DNA of 64,000 bases from Leucobacter komagatae. Lineage in GTDB: Bacteria; Actinomycetota; Actinomycetes; Actinomycetales; Microbacteriaceae. Numbering within the stretch: position 1 is the stretch's first letter; the number at the start of each line of letters is the position of its first letter. A program made the position numbers and the translations under genes. A model generated the notes under the pieces. The model was not told the DNA's origin and did no database searches. It saw only the letters and a program-made list of their open reading frames with translations. This document shows positions 39,946-48,082 of this stretch, piece by piece. The DNA is taken from assembly GCF_006716085.1 (NCBI RefSeq), contig NZ_VFON01000001.1, positions 2,418,001 to 2,482,000 of the forward strand, given 5' to 3'.

Positions 39946-40923
39946 TTGACGACCGGTGGCCCGAGTTATGGGGAACGGGCGGAGTACGGCGAGACCGACG
40001 TCTGCTACCGACACCCCGGGCGCCAGAGCTTCACACTCTGCCAGCGCTGCGGGCGAACGATCTGCCCTGAGTGCCAGATCGCTTCGCCCGTCGGCGTGCT
40101 GTGCCGTGACTGCGTAAAGCAGACGGCCGCGGGGCCCAAGGGCGCCGCGCGGGTGCGGCGCTCAGCTCGGGTCGCGGGGCGCCGTTTCGCGGCGCTCGAA
40201 TACCCGGTGACGATGTCGATCATCGCGATCAACGTCGTCGTCTTCGTGCTGCAGCTGCTCACCCACTACTACGGTAGCGATGGCGTCACCCGCGCACTCT
40301 GGTACGTGCCGACCTACTCGCTGGCCGACGGCGTGCACCAGGTCGCGCCGGGCGCGCTCGACGGGTACCCCGATGGCGCGTACCTCAACGCCGAGTTCCA
40401 ACCGTGGCGCATGCTCACGGTGATGTTTACGCACTCGGTCGGGTTCATCCCGCACATCCTGTTCAACATGCTGGCGCTCTACATGTTCGGCCGCAACCTT
40501 GAGCAGCTTATCGGCAAGTGGCGCTTCCTGGCGCTCTACCTGCTCGCAGGCATCGGCGGCTCGCTCGGCGTCATGCTGTGGGGCTACGCCGATACGTCGG
40601 GGCTGTTCACCCCAACCGTTGGCGCCTCCGGCGCAATCTTCGGTGTGCTCGCGGCGACCGTTGTCGCGTTCCGCTCGATGAACGCGAACGTGTCGTCGCT
40701 CGTCGTGCTGCTCGCGATCAACTTCGGTATCGGCTTCATGCCGGGCGCAAACATCTCGTGGCAGGCGCACCTCGGCGGTATGGTCGTCGGCGCGCTCGCG
40801 ATGTGGATCATTGTGCAGACCCGCGGGCCGAGGCTGCGGACGCGGCAGATTGTCGGCCTCACGGCCCTGGGCGTGCTGCTCGTAGCGCTCGCCTGCGCGT
40901 ACCTCGTGGTGTCGCCACTGTAG
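39946..40923 (+). CDS. rhomboid-family intramembrane serine protease with zinc-binding N-terminus
   Basis: A 325-residue protein. Residues about 19-60 hold paired Cys/His sites (CYRHPGR, LCQRCGRTICPEC, VLCRDC) resembling a B-box zinc finger. The rhomboid domain follows with membrane helices, the catalytic Ser in GASGAIFGVL, and His in WQAHLGGMVVG. It cleaves transmembrane proteins. The start TTG at 39946 is 3 nt after the ppiA stop. A 42-bp palindrome follows. Confidence 0.92.
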   Translation: MTTGGPSYGERAEYGETDVCYRHPGRQSFTLCQRCGRTICPECQIASPVGVLCRDCVKQTAAGPKGAARVRRSARVAGRRFAALEYPVTMSIIAINVVVFVLQLLTHYYGSDGVTRALWYVPTYSLADGVHQVAPGALDGYPDGAYLNAEFQPWRMLTVMFTHSVGFIPHILFNMLALYMFGRNLEQLIGKWRFLALYLLAGIGGSLGVMLWGYADTSGLFTPTVGASGAIFGVLAATVVAFRSMNANVSSLVVLLAINFGIGFMPGANISWQAHLGGMVVGALAMWIIVQTRGPRLRTRQIVGLTALGVLLVALACAYLVVSPL

Positions 40924-40957
40924 GCCGCTCACGCGCTCGCGTGAGGCCGGTACACAG

Positions 40958-40999
40958 ACGAAAGCGGCTCGGTTGGAATTCCAACCGAGCCGCTTTCGT
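40958..40999. terminator. 42-bp perfect palindrome after rhomboid gene
   Basis: Arms 40958-40978 and 40979-40999 are fully complementary without loop (centre GGAATTCC). It is a strong hairpin and possible terminator for the rhomboid transcript, just before the DnaA-box cluster. Confidence 0.8.
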
Positions 41000-41011
41000 G
41001 TTTCTCCAGGT

Positions 41012-41126
41012 TGTGGATAACTGAGGCGCTCAGCACCGCCGAGGGCCTGGGAAGGTCCCGGGGGCACAGGTCAGGCGGGGCCGTGAGGTTTTCCACAGTT
41101 TCAAAACTTGTGAAAAGTTATCCACA
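41012..41126. promoter_or_regulatory. DnaA-box cluster between rhomboid gene and crgA
   Basis: TGTGGATAA at 41012-41020 and TTATCCACA at 41118-41126 are perfect boxes. TTTTCCACA at 41089-41097 has one mismatch. The intervening TTTCAAAACTTGTGAAA (41098-41116 area) resembles words near the oriC AT-rich element. The location is 24 kb from oriC and has no gene of its own. Confidence 0.8.
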
Positions 41127-41129
41127 GGG

Positions 41130-41149
41130 TTCTCCCCACCTGGGGAGAA
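41130..41149. terminator. small hairpin downstream of crgA
   Basis: TTCTCCCCA/TGGGGAGAA stem (41130-41138, 41141-41149), 2-nt spacer. It lies beyond the leftward crgA stop and may end its transcript. Confidence 0.55.
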
Positions 41150-41181
41150 TTACACCGCTGTAGTTCAGTGGCGCCCGGGGA

Positions 41182-41457
41182 CTACTTCCACCACGGGGTC
41201 ATGAGGAACCCGATGAGCACGAAGCCAAAGCCGACGAAGATGTTCGCCTGCCCGAGCTGCGGGATCGGGAGCTGCAAGTTCGAGCTCGTGATGTAAAAGA
41301 GAACGATCCAAATGAGCCCAAGGAGCATGAAACCGAACATCACGGGCTTGAACCACACCGGGTTCGGTGCGTCCCGTCGTGCGGCTTCCTTTTGCTCGCG
41401 ACGTGCCGCGACCTCTGCCGCGTTGCGCTTGCTCACTTCTTTACCAGCTGCTGCCAT
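41182..41457 (-). CDS. crgA: cell division protein CrgA
   Basis: A 91-residue protein with a Lys/Ala/Arg-rich N-terminus and two membrane helices (VMFGFMLLGLIWIVLFYIT and IFVGFGFVLIGFLMTPWWK), ending in the typical MTPWWK. CrgA joins the divisome and coordinates peptidoglycan enzymes at the septum. It diverges from srtE. Confidence 0.95.
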   Translation of the reverse strand: MAAAGKEVSKRNAAEVAARREQKEAARRDAPNPVWFKPVMFGFMLLGLIWIVLFYITSSNLQLPIPQLGQANIFVGFGFVLIGFLMTPWWK

Positions 41458-41517
41458 GGTGACAGTCTACCTAGTTCGTGGTGTCTGCCCAGTGTGCTCG
41501 GCTTAGAATGGCTACAA

Positions 41518-42282
41518 ATGAACGATGCAACCCCACGCAGAGGCCGCCGGCGCCGCGCTCGGCTGAGCCCGCTGACAGTGATCGGTGAGCTGCTCATTGT
41601 GAGCGGGCTCGCTGTGTTCGGCTACATCGTTTGGCAGCCGTGGCACACGGGCCTCGTTGTGACGGGCAAGCAGCTCGAGCTCTCCCAGACGACGTCTGCT
41701 GAATGGGACGCGGCTGCGGCTGAACGCCCGCCCTACGACGGCGTGGTTCCCGTTCCCGAGGTCGCAGGTTCGGGTGAAGTCTTCGGGCAGCTCCATGTGC
41801 CCGCCTTCGGCACGACGTTCGTGAACAACGTCGCTGAGGGCACCGACCCGTGGCAGACACTCAACCTCGAAGACAAGGGCATCGGGCACTACGCCAACAG
41901 CGCCCTTCCGGGCGAGGCCGGGAACTTCGCGATCGCCGCGCACCGCTCGGGTGGCTACATCACCCCGTTCAAGGAGGTCATGAACCTCCGCGTCGGCGAT
42001 CCGCTGTTCTTCGAGACACAGGACGGCTGGTACACGTACCGGTTCCGCTCGCTCGAGTACGTTTGGCCGACCGAGGGTGAGGTGCTCAACGCATTCCCCC
42101 GGATGGACGGCTTTGATCCGACCGATGAGATCATGACGCTGACGACGTGTCACCCGAAAAACTGGGGCACCGACGAGCGCGCGATCGCGTACTCGGTCTT
42201 CGAAAGCTTCCAGCCACGCTCCGACGGCCCGCCCGCGGAGCTCATCGAGCTCAACCCAGCGATCACGGAAGGCAAGGCATAG
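41518..42282 (+). CDS. srtE: class E sortase
   Basis: A 254-residue sortase with a basic N-terminus, one membrane helix (TVIGELLIVSGLAVFGYIVW) and an extracytoplasmic catalytic domain. The His is in AIAAHRSGGYITPF, the Cys in MTLTTCHPKNW and the Arg in DERAIAYSVF. Class E enzymes anchor proteins, often with LAXTG signals. It starts at 41518 and overlaps by one base the next small ORF. Confidence 0.93.
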   Translation: MNDATPRRGRRRRARLSPLTVIGELLIVSGLAVFGYIVWQPWHTGLVVTGKQLELSQTTSAEWDAAAAERPPYDGVVPVPEVAGSGEVFGQLHVPAFGTTFVNNVAEGTDPWQTLNLEDKGIGHYANSALPGEAGNFAIAAHRSGGYITPFKEVMNLRVGDPLFFETQDGWYTYRFRSLEYVWPTEGEVLNAFPRMDGFDPTDEIMTLTTCHPKNWGTDERAIAYSVFESFQPRSDGPPAELIELNPAITEGKA

Positions 42283-42440
42283 TGTTCTCACTCCTCTGGC
42301 GATTCTTCCCAGGCCCCGCCTGGTTCCGCGTGATCGTGCTCATCGGCGCGGCCGCCGCGCTCGTGTGGGCGCTCATCACCTACGTGTATCCCTGGGCGCT
42401 TGAGATGCTGCCCGAACAAGAATCGACGGTGGCCTCATGA
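42282..42440 (+). CDS. small single-helix membrane protein
   Basis: A 52-residue frame from GTG 42282 (overlapping the srtE stop) to a stop overlapping the pabA start (ATGA). It begins VFSLLWRFFPGPAWF and has one helix (RVIVLIGAAAALVWALITYV) and an acidic C-terminus. The tight coupling to srtE and pabA indicates a genuine gene; the function is unknown. Confidence 0.75.
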   Translation: MFSLLWRFFPGPAWFRVIVLIGAAAALVWALITYVYPWALEMLPEQESTVAS

Positions 42441-43075
42441 CCCGCGTACTCGTAATCGATAACTACGACAGTTTCGTCTACACCCTGAACGGATACCTGC
42501 AGCAGCTCGGCGCCGAGACGCACGTGATCCGCAACGACGACGTGACGGTTGGCGAGCTTGAGCAGCTCGTGCAGGGCTACGATGGCGTGCTCATCTCACC
42601 CGGCCCGGGTACGCCCGCGGCAGCGGGCGTCTCGATCCCGATGGTCGGAATCGCGCTGCGAACCGGTATCCCGCTGCTCGGTGTGTGCCTCGGGCACCAG
42701 GCGATCGCGGAGGCGCTTGGCGCGACCGTGACCCACGCCGAGGAGCTCATGCACGGAAAGGTCTCGCGCGTCACCCACTCGAGCGACGAGTTCTTTGCCG
42801 GGGTGCCGACGGAGTTCGACGCGACGCGCTACCACTCGCTCGCCGTCGTTCGCAGCACCGTGCCCGAGGCCCTCACGGTGACCGCCGAGACCGCCGGTGG
42901 AGTGGTGATGGCGCTGCGGCACCGGGAGCTCCCGATGTTCGGCGTGCAGTACCACCCCGAGTCGGTGCTCACTGAGGGCGGCTACCGGCAGCTCGGAAAC
43001 TGGCTGCGTGTCGTCGGCCTCGAGAACGCCGCGGAGATCGCCGCGACCCTCTCGCCGCTCATCGCTACCGACTGA
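42437..43075 (+). CDS. pabA: anthranilate/aminodeoxychorismate synthase glutamine amidotransferase
   Basis: A 212-residue class I glutamine amidotransferase with ISPGPGTP, the nucleophile Cys in GVCLGHQAIAEALG, and QYHPESVLTEGG with the His/Glu of the triad. It provides ammonia for folate (PabA) or tryptophan (TrpG) synthesis; the sequence alone cannot decide. No component I gene is in the window. It sits in the conserved location between srtE and pknB. Confidence 0.9.
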   Translation: MTRVLVIDNYDSFVYTLNGYLQQLGAETHVIRNDDVTVGELEQLVQGYDGVLISPGPGTPAAAGVSIPMVGIALRTGIPLLGVCLGHQAIAEALGATVTHAEELMHGKVSRVTHSSDEFFAGVPTEFDATRYHSLAVVRSTVPEALTVTAETAGGVVMALRHRELPMFGVQYHPESVLTEGGYRQLGNWLRVVGLENAAEIAATLSPLIATD

Positions 43076-43087
43076 GCGCCCGGGAAC

Positions 43088-43117
43088 GCGCGGGCTATCG
43101 AACGAGTTAGCCCGCGC
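43088..43117. terminator. bidirectional hairpin between pabA and pknB
   Basis: Perfect 10-bp stem GCGCGGGCTA/TAGCCCGCGC (43088-43097, 43108-43117). It separates the converging pabA and pknB genes. Its right arm also overlaps the ancestral pknB C-terminal codons. Confidence 0.8.
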
Positions 43118-43123
43118 AGTAGC

Positions 43124-44800
43124 TCAGGGTGATCTGCGAGCCCTGGGCACTGTCTGGCCGGTGATGAGCAGCTGCGGGTTGTACGCGCAGCCCGTCGAGG
43201 CTGCCATCTGCGCGTCGATTGTGAGGTCGAGGCCCAGTCCGCTGAGCGCGTTCTGCGCGGTCTCGAGTGACTGATTCACGACGTTCGGGATATCGACCTT
43301 GCCCGTTGCGACGGTGAGGTCGACGGCCTGGCCTGACTCGAGCTTCGCCCCCACCTCGGGCGAGATGCCGAGGACACGGCCGGATGGCTCGACGGGATCG
43401 TCGGTCGATGTCACCTTGCCGACCGTGAGACCGAGGTCTTGCAGCATGGTGCTGAACTGTTCCTGCGACTTGCCAGCGAAGTCGGGAACAACAGCCTGCA
43501 CGGGCCCAGTCGAGATGAGCAGCGTGACCTCGTCGCCGATGTTCACCGTCGTGCCGGCCTCGGGGTCGGTAGAGATAACGTGGTCGGCAGACACCTTGTC
43601 GTCGGTCTGCTCGATCTGAATGACCTCGAGGTCGAGCGACTTCAGCTTTTCGATTGCCTCGGAACGCGTGAGGTTCGTGACGTCGGGAATCTCACGAACA
43701 TTCTGGGGCGAGATCTCGTTCGGCACGAGGTTCACGAGCCAGAAGACGACGGCGATGACGATCGCCGCGATTGTGAGGATCGCGGCCCACGTCCACATAA
43801 CCGGGGGTCGGCTCTGCGTGCGGCTGCCGCCGCCCTCGGAGAGCTGGCGCAGCGCGAGGTCTGACTCTGACACCTCTTCACCCGCAGAGAACAGCACGGT
43901 GTCCTGAGTGTCGTGCCGCGGCAGGTCGGGCATCTTGCCATTGGTGGCGACGCTGAGCGCGTCGCGGAACTCCGCGGCGGTCTGGAAGCGGCGCGCGCGG
44001 TCTTTCCCAAGGCCGTAGAGCACGACCCTGTCGAGCTCAGGGGTGACCTCGGGGTTGCGCTCGCTCGGAGGCTGTGGCCGCTCGCTCACGTGCTGGTACG
44101 CGACCGCAACGGCGGTGTCGCCCCGGAAGGGGACGTCGCGCGCGAGGAGCTCGTACAACAGTACCGCGGTCGAGTAAAGGTCGGTGCGAGCGTCAACGGA
44201 CTCGCCCTTCGCCTGCTCTGGCGAAAAGTACGCGGCGGTACCAAGGATCGCGGTGGTCTGCTGCAGCGTCGACGACGTGTCGGAGACCGCGCGGGCGATG
44301 CCGAAGTCCATGACCTTGACCTGGCCCGACTTCGTGATCATGATGTTCGCGGGCTTGATGTCGCGGTGCACGATGCCGGCACGGTGCGAGTACTCGAGCG
44401 CCGTGAGTACTGATTGCACGATGCGCGACGCCTCGGTGAGAGAGAGCTCATTCTCCTCGATGAACTGCCTGAGGTTCGTTCCCTCGACGTACTCCATGAC
44501 GATGAACGGGAGGCGCTTGGCGCCCTCAGCGGTCTGGATCAGGTCGTCGCCGGCGTCGAAGACGCGCACGATCGTTGGGTGCGCCATACGCGACGCAGAC
44601 TGCGCCTCCTGCCGAAACCTCGAGCGGAACTGCTCGTCGCCCGAGAGCTCAGACTTCATCACCTTGATGGCGACCTGGCGGCCAAGCTTAATGTCGGTGC
44701 CACGGTAGACCGTGGCCATGCCGCCCTGACCGATGAACTCGCCGATCGCGTAGCGCCCCGCAAGAACTCGCGAGTTTCCCCCGCCCGCGGTTTCCGACAT
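43124..44800 (-). CDS. pknB: Ser/Thr protein kinase with PASTA domains (PknB)
   Basis: A 558-residue transmembrane kinase. The kinase domain has GQGGMATVYRG, VAIKVMK, IVHRDIKPANIM and DFG with GTAAYFSPEQ. A membrane helix follows near residue 345 (MWTWAAILTIAAIVIAVVFW), then three PASTA units that sense muropeptides/lipid II. Start ATG 44800 has GAGGTGAGC before it. The frame ends QTVPRARRSP, but the next frame reads QGSQITLSYCAG with a stop at 43107-43109, the expected PASTA end whose Cys would pair with the earlier CAYN. A one-base deletion at 43145-43147 is indicated, so the true gene may be 43107-44800. Confidence 0.95.
   Translation of the reverse strand: MSETAGGGNSRVLAGRYAIGEFIGQGGMATVYRGTDIKLGRQVAIKVMKSELSGDEQFRSRFRQEAQSASRMAHPTIVRVFDAGDDLIQTAEGAKRLPFIVMEYVEGTNLRQFIEENELSLTEASRIVQSVLTALEYSHRAGIVHRDIKPANIMITKSGQVKVMDFGIARAVSDTSSTLQQTTAILGTAAYFSPEQAKGESVDARTDLYSTAVLLYELLARDVPFRGDTAVAVAYQHVSERPQPPSERNPEVTPELDRVVLYGLGKDRARRFQTAAEFRDALSVATNGKMPDLPRHDTQDTVLFSAGEEVSESDLALRQLSEGGGSRTQSRPPVMWTWAAILTIAAIVIAVVFWLVNLVPNEISPQNVREIPDVTNLTRSEAIEKLKSLDLEVIQIEQTDDKVSADHVISTDPEAGTTVNIGDEVTLLISTGPVQAVVPDFAGKSQEQFSTMLQDLGLTVGKVTSTDDPVEPSGRVLGISPEVGAKLESGQAVDLTVATGKVDIPNVVNQSLETAQNALSGLGLDLTIDAQMAASTGCAYNPQLLITGQTVPRARRSP
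43145..43147 (-). other. probable frameshift near the pknB end
   Basis: The coding strand has GTG CCC AGG; one extra C gives VP-QGSQITLSYCAG and a stop at 43107. The run is a homopolymer. Confidence 0.7.
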
Positions 44801-44876
44801 GCTCACCTCTTCCGCACTCTTCGACATAACTGAACCAAAGTCTATTGCTTGGTTCCCTGACCAAAAGCTCTACTGG

Positions 44877-46598
44877 CTAGCTTTCCTTGTCATCGGGGTT
44901 GTCTTGTGGCTGAATCGTGATCGTGAGCGGCGCGGAGACGCCAGACTCGCGCTGCTGCGGCCCCTCGCAACGGTAGCTGTAGGTGACGTTGAGCGTGCCG
45001 GCGGCGGTTGCGCGAAGGGTCGCCCCGCTTGCCGAGGCGTTGGTCGTGGCCTGGGCGAGCGACTCGTCAGAGAGCTGTACCTCGTAGGCACCGAGCTGCA
45101 GCCCAGCCGGGCATGAGGACGCGAAGCCCTGCAGCACAATCGAATCGCCAACCTTGACCGTCGAGTTCGGCGTTCCCGGCGCGCCGGGGGTGTTCACCGT
45201 GCCGAAGGCCACGTTGACGGTGAGGGTGATGAGCTCGTTGAACTCGGCCTTGCCGGTAGGCGAGACGTCGGACACGAGGCCGACCTGGTCGTCGGGCACG
45301 GCCGAGCCGTTCTTCGGAGTCACGTTCGAAAACCCGAGACCATCGAGATAGGCCGCTGCTTCGTCGTAGGACATGCCGACAATCTTGCCGGCATCAATTG
45401 TCCCGCTCGTCACGGGTGGCGGGGTCGTCTTCGTCGGGGTCGTCGGAGGCTTCGTCGTCTTGGTGCTCGTCGACTTGGTCTCGGTTGGTTTCGCCTCACC
45501 GCCGTTGTTCAGCAACGCGATCGCGGTGCCGCCGCCGATGAGTAGCAGGAGGGCGAGCAGCGTGATGAGCGGCCACGTCCAGCGGCTCTTCTTCTTCTCG
45601 GGCTCCTCCTCGAGCTCCTCGCCGCCGTCTGCGAGCGCGACGGTCGGGTCCATGACCTGCGTGCGCGGCAGCGCCGTCGTCGCGGCGTCGGCGCCCGGCT
45701 GCTGCGGCATAACAACCGTCGCTGTCGGGTCGTTCTGCTCGCCACGGATCTGGGGGACGTAGCTCGCGGCGAGCTCGATGTTGCCGCGGTGGAGGGCCGC
45801 GGCCGCCTGGGCGAGCTTCGCGGCAGACTCGGGTCGATTCGCCGCGTCCTTCGACAGGCACGACATCACGAGGTTGCGCACGGGCTCGGGCACATCGGCC
45901 GGGAGCTCGGGCGGGGTGTCGTTGATCTGCGCCATCGCGATAGCGACCTGCGACTCACCCGTGAACGGGCGCTTCCCCGCGAGGCACTCGTACGCGACGA
46001 TGCCGAGCGAGTAGATGTCGGTCGATGGCGTCGCCGCGTGGCCGCTCGCCTGCTCTGGCGCGAGGTACTGCACCGTTCCCATCACCTGACCGGTCGCGGT
46101 GAGCGGCACCTGGTCGGCGATGCGAGCGATGCCGAAGTCGGTGATCTTGACGCGGCCCTCGGGCGTGATGAGCAGGTTGCCAGGCTTGATGTCGCGGTGC
46201 ACGAGGCCCGCGTCGTGCGCGGCCTGCAGTGAGGTCGCGGTCTGCGCGACGATGCCGAGCACGCGGTTTGCCGGCAGGCGCCCCTCACGGTCGACGATTG
46301 CTGAGAGCGGTTCGCCCGGCACGAGCTCCATGACGATGTACGCGGAGCCCTGCTCCTCGCCGTAATCGAAGACGTTCGCAATGCCCTCGTGGTTGACGAG
46401 GGCGGCGTGCCTGGCCTCCGCGCGGAAACGCTCGAGGAAGCCCGGGTCGCCCATGTACTCGTCTTTGAGGATCTTGATGGCGACGGTGCGGCCGATGATC
46501 GAGTCGCTCGCCTTCCAGACCTCGCCCATGCCGCCGACTGCGATACGGGAGCTCAGCTCGTAGCGCCCGCCGAATGTGATCCCTGCTGCTGGTCTCAT
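44877..46598 (-). CDS. pknA: Ser/Thr protein kinase PknA-like, with PASTA and extra C-terminal domain
   Basis: A 573-residue kinase. It has AVGGMGEVWKASD, VAIKILKDE, LVHRDIKPGNLLI and DFGIARIAD with MGTVQYLAPEQ. The intracellular linker ends in EEPEKKK, then one helix (WPLITLLALLLLIGGGTAIALL), a Thr/Pro/Lys-rich stalk, one PASTA-like unit (YDEAAAYLDGLGFSNVTPKNG) and a further beta-rich extracellular region. Most PknA lack PASTA units, so this is longer than the M. tuberculosis form. It overlaps pbpA by 4 nt and is upstream of pknB. Confidence 0.9.
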   Translation of the reverse strand: MRPAAGITFGGRYELSSRIAVGGMGEVWKASDSIIGRTVAIKILKDEYMGDPGFLERFRAEARHAALVNHEGIANVFDYGEEQGSAYIVMELVPGEPLSAIVDREGRLPANRVLGIVAQTATSLQAAHDAGLVHRDIKPGNLLITPEGRVKITDFGIARIADQVPLTATGQVMGTVQYLAPEQASGHAATPSTDIYSLGIVAYECLAGKRPFTGESQVAIAMAQINDTPPELPADVPEPVRNLVMSCLSKDAANRPESAAKLAQAAAALHRGNIELAASYVPQIRGEQNDPTATVVMPQQPGADAATTALPRTQVMDPTVALADGGEELEEEPEKKKSRWTWPLITLLALLLLIGGGTAIALLNNGGEAKPTETKSTSTKTTKPPTTPTKTTPPPVTSGTIDAGKIVGMSYDEAAAYLDGLGFSNVTPKNGSAVPDDQVGLVSDVSPTGKAEFNELITLTVNVAFGTVNTPGAPGTPNSTVKVGDSIVLQGFASSCPAGLQLGAYEVQLSDESLAQATTNASASGATLRATAAGTLNVTYSYRCEGPQQRESGVSAPLTITIQPQDNPDDKES

Positions 46599-48082
46599 CC
46601 GTTCAACACCGCTTCCATCACTCGTTTTCCAACTGCTGTCGGGAGTTCGTACGAACCACCCTGAAAATCAAAGCTCGATCCGCCCCCGTCGGCGATAACG
46701 ACAGCGACGGCGACCTTGGGGTCGTCGACTGGCGCAAAGCCCGTATACCAAAGGGTATAGGGAAGATCGTTCCCATTGGCGTCTATACCGTTTTGTGCCG
46801 TACCCGTTTTTCCTGCGACACGCACGCCGTCGATCGCGGAGAGGTGCGCAAAGCCGGTCGAATCGGAGACGCCCTTCTCCATCATCCCAGTGATGGCCTG
46901 AGCGGTCTCCGGTGAAATCGGCTGGTTCAGCTCCTCGGGCTGCGTCTCGCTCTCGACGCGAAGGTCGGGTGCGATGACACGGTCAACAAGCTGCGGCGAC
47001 ATAAGTTTACCGCCGTTCGCAATCGCGGCCGAGACCATCGCGACCTGCAGGGGCGTCGTGCGCACATCGAGCTGGCCGATGGACGACAGCGCGACCTGGG
47101 CCTGGTCGAGGGGGGCCGGTGCGACGCTCGGGGTGACCTCGAGCGGAATCGTGAGATCTTCACCGAAACCGAACTCGCGTGCCATCTTCGGCACCTCGTT
47201 CTTGTCCATGTCCATCGCCATCTCGGCGATCGGAATGTTGCACGAGTAAATGATTGCGGTCTCGAGCGAGGCCTTCGAACCGCCACCGCAGGTCTGCTGG
47301 TCGGAGTTGCGCATCACCGCGCTCGACTGCGGCAGCGTGAGGCTCGCGGGGTTCGCGTACTCGGTCGACGGCTTCGCCGCGCCGCTCTCGATCGCCGCGG
47401 CCGCGGTGACGAGCTTGTACACGGAGCCGGGGTGGTAGAGATCGCCGGCGATCGCGCGGTTCACGAGCGGCTGGAACTCCTCGGCGCTGAGCGCCTCGTA
47501 GTTCGCGATGATCTGACTGTCGTCGTTCATCGAAAGCATGTTCGGGTCGTAGGTCGGCGTTGAGACGAGCGCGAGGATCCGGCCCGTCTTCGGCTCGAGT
47601 GCGACGACCGCGCCCTCGAACTCGAACTCTTGCATCGCCTCGTAGGCAGCCTGCTGCGCCTTCGCATTAATCGTCGTGTCGATCGAGCTGCCCTGGGGCT
47701 TCGAGCCGTTCAGCGTGTTCTGGATGCGGGTGAAGAACTGACCGTCGGCGTTGCCCGACAGCTCCTTGTTCATCGCCGCCTCGAGACCGGTCATGCCCTG
47801 CTGGCGCGAGTAGTGCCCCGTGACGGGGGCGTAGAGCGCGCCGGGGTCGTAGCCGCGGAGGTAGCGGTACGTGTCGTTCGTGGGACTCGAGAACGCGACG
47901 GGTTCGCCGTCGACAATGATCGAGCCGCGCTCGACCTTGTAGCCGTTCTTGATGGTGCGCTGGTTGAGCGGGTTGCCACGCAGGTCATCGGCGTTCACGA
48001 ACTGGATCATCGTGACCGAGAAGAACAGCACGATGAACATCGCGAACACCGCGCGTGAGAGGAACTTCAGCTGCTTGTTCAT
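46595..48082 (-). CDS. pbpA: penicillin-binding protein, transpeptidase PbpA
   Basis: A 495-residue class B PBP with an N-terminal membrane anchor (FLSRAVFAMFIVLFFSVTMI). The transpeptidase has SxxK in HPGSVYKLV, SxN as SCN in YSCNIPIAEM, and KTG in VAGKTGTAQNG. It cross-links peptidoglycan at the septum or pole and is a known substrate of Pkn kinases. It overlaps rodA by 4 nt and is followed by pknA. Confidence 0.96.
   Translation of the reverse strand: MNKQLKFLSRAVFAMFIVLFFSVTMIQFVNADDLRGNPLNQRTIKNGYKVERGSIIVDGEPVAFSSPTNDTYRYLRGYDPGALYAPVTGHYSRQQGMTGLEAAMNKELSGNADGQFFTRIQNTLNGSKPQGSSIDTTINAKAQQAAYEAMQEFEFEGAVVALEPKTGRILALVSTPTYDPNMLSMNDDSQIIANYEALSAEEFQPLVNRAIAGDLYHPGSVYKLVTAAAAIESGAAKPSTEYANPASLTLPQSSAVMRNSDQQTCGGGSKASLETAIIYSCNIPIAEMAMDMDKNEVPKMAREFGFGEDLTIPLEVTPSVAPAPLDQAQVALSSIGQLDVRTTPLQVAMVSAAIANGGKLMSPQLVDRVIAPDLRVESETQPEELNQPISPETAQAITGMMEKGVSDSTGFAHLSAIDGVRVAGKTGTAQNGIDANGNDLPYTLWYTGFAPVDDPKVAVAVVIADGGGSSFDFQGGSYELPTAVGKRVMEAVLNG

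Noticed and set aside
41012-41126. Second functional replication origin
   Set aside because: Fewer boxes than oriC, no strong AT-rich unwinding element, and no adjacent initiator gene; reported as a DnaA-box cluster only.
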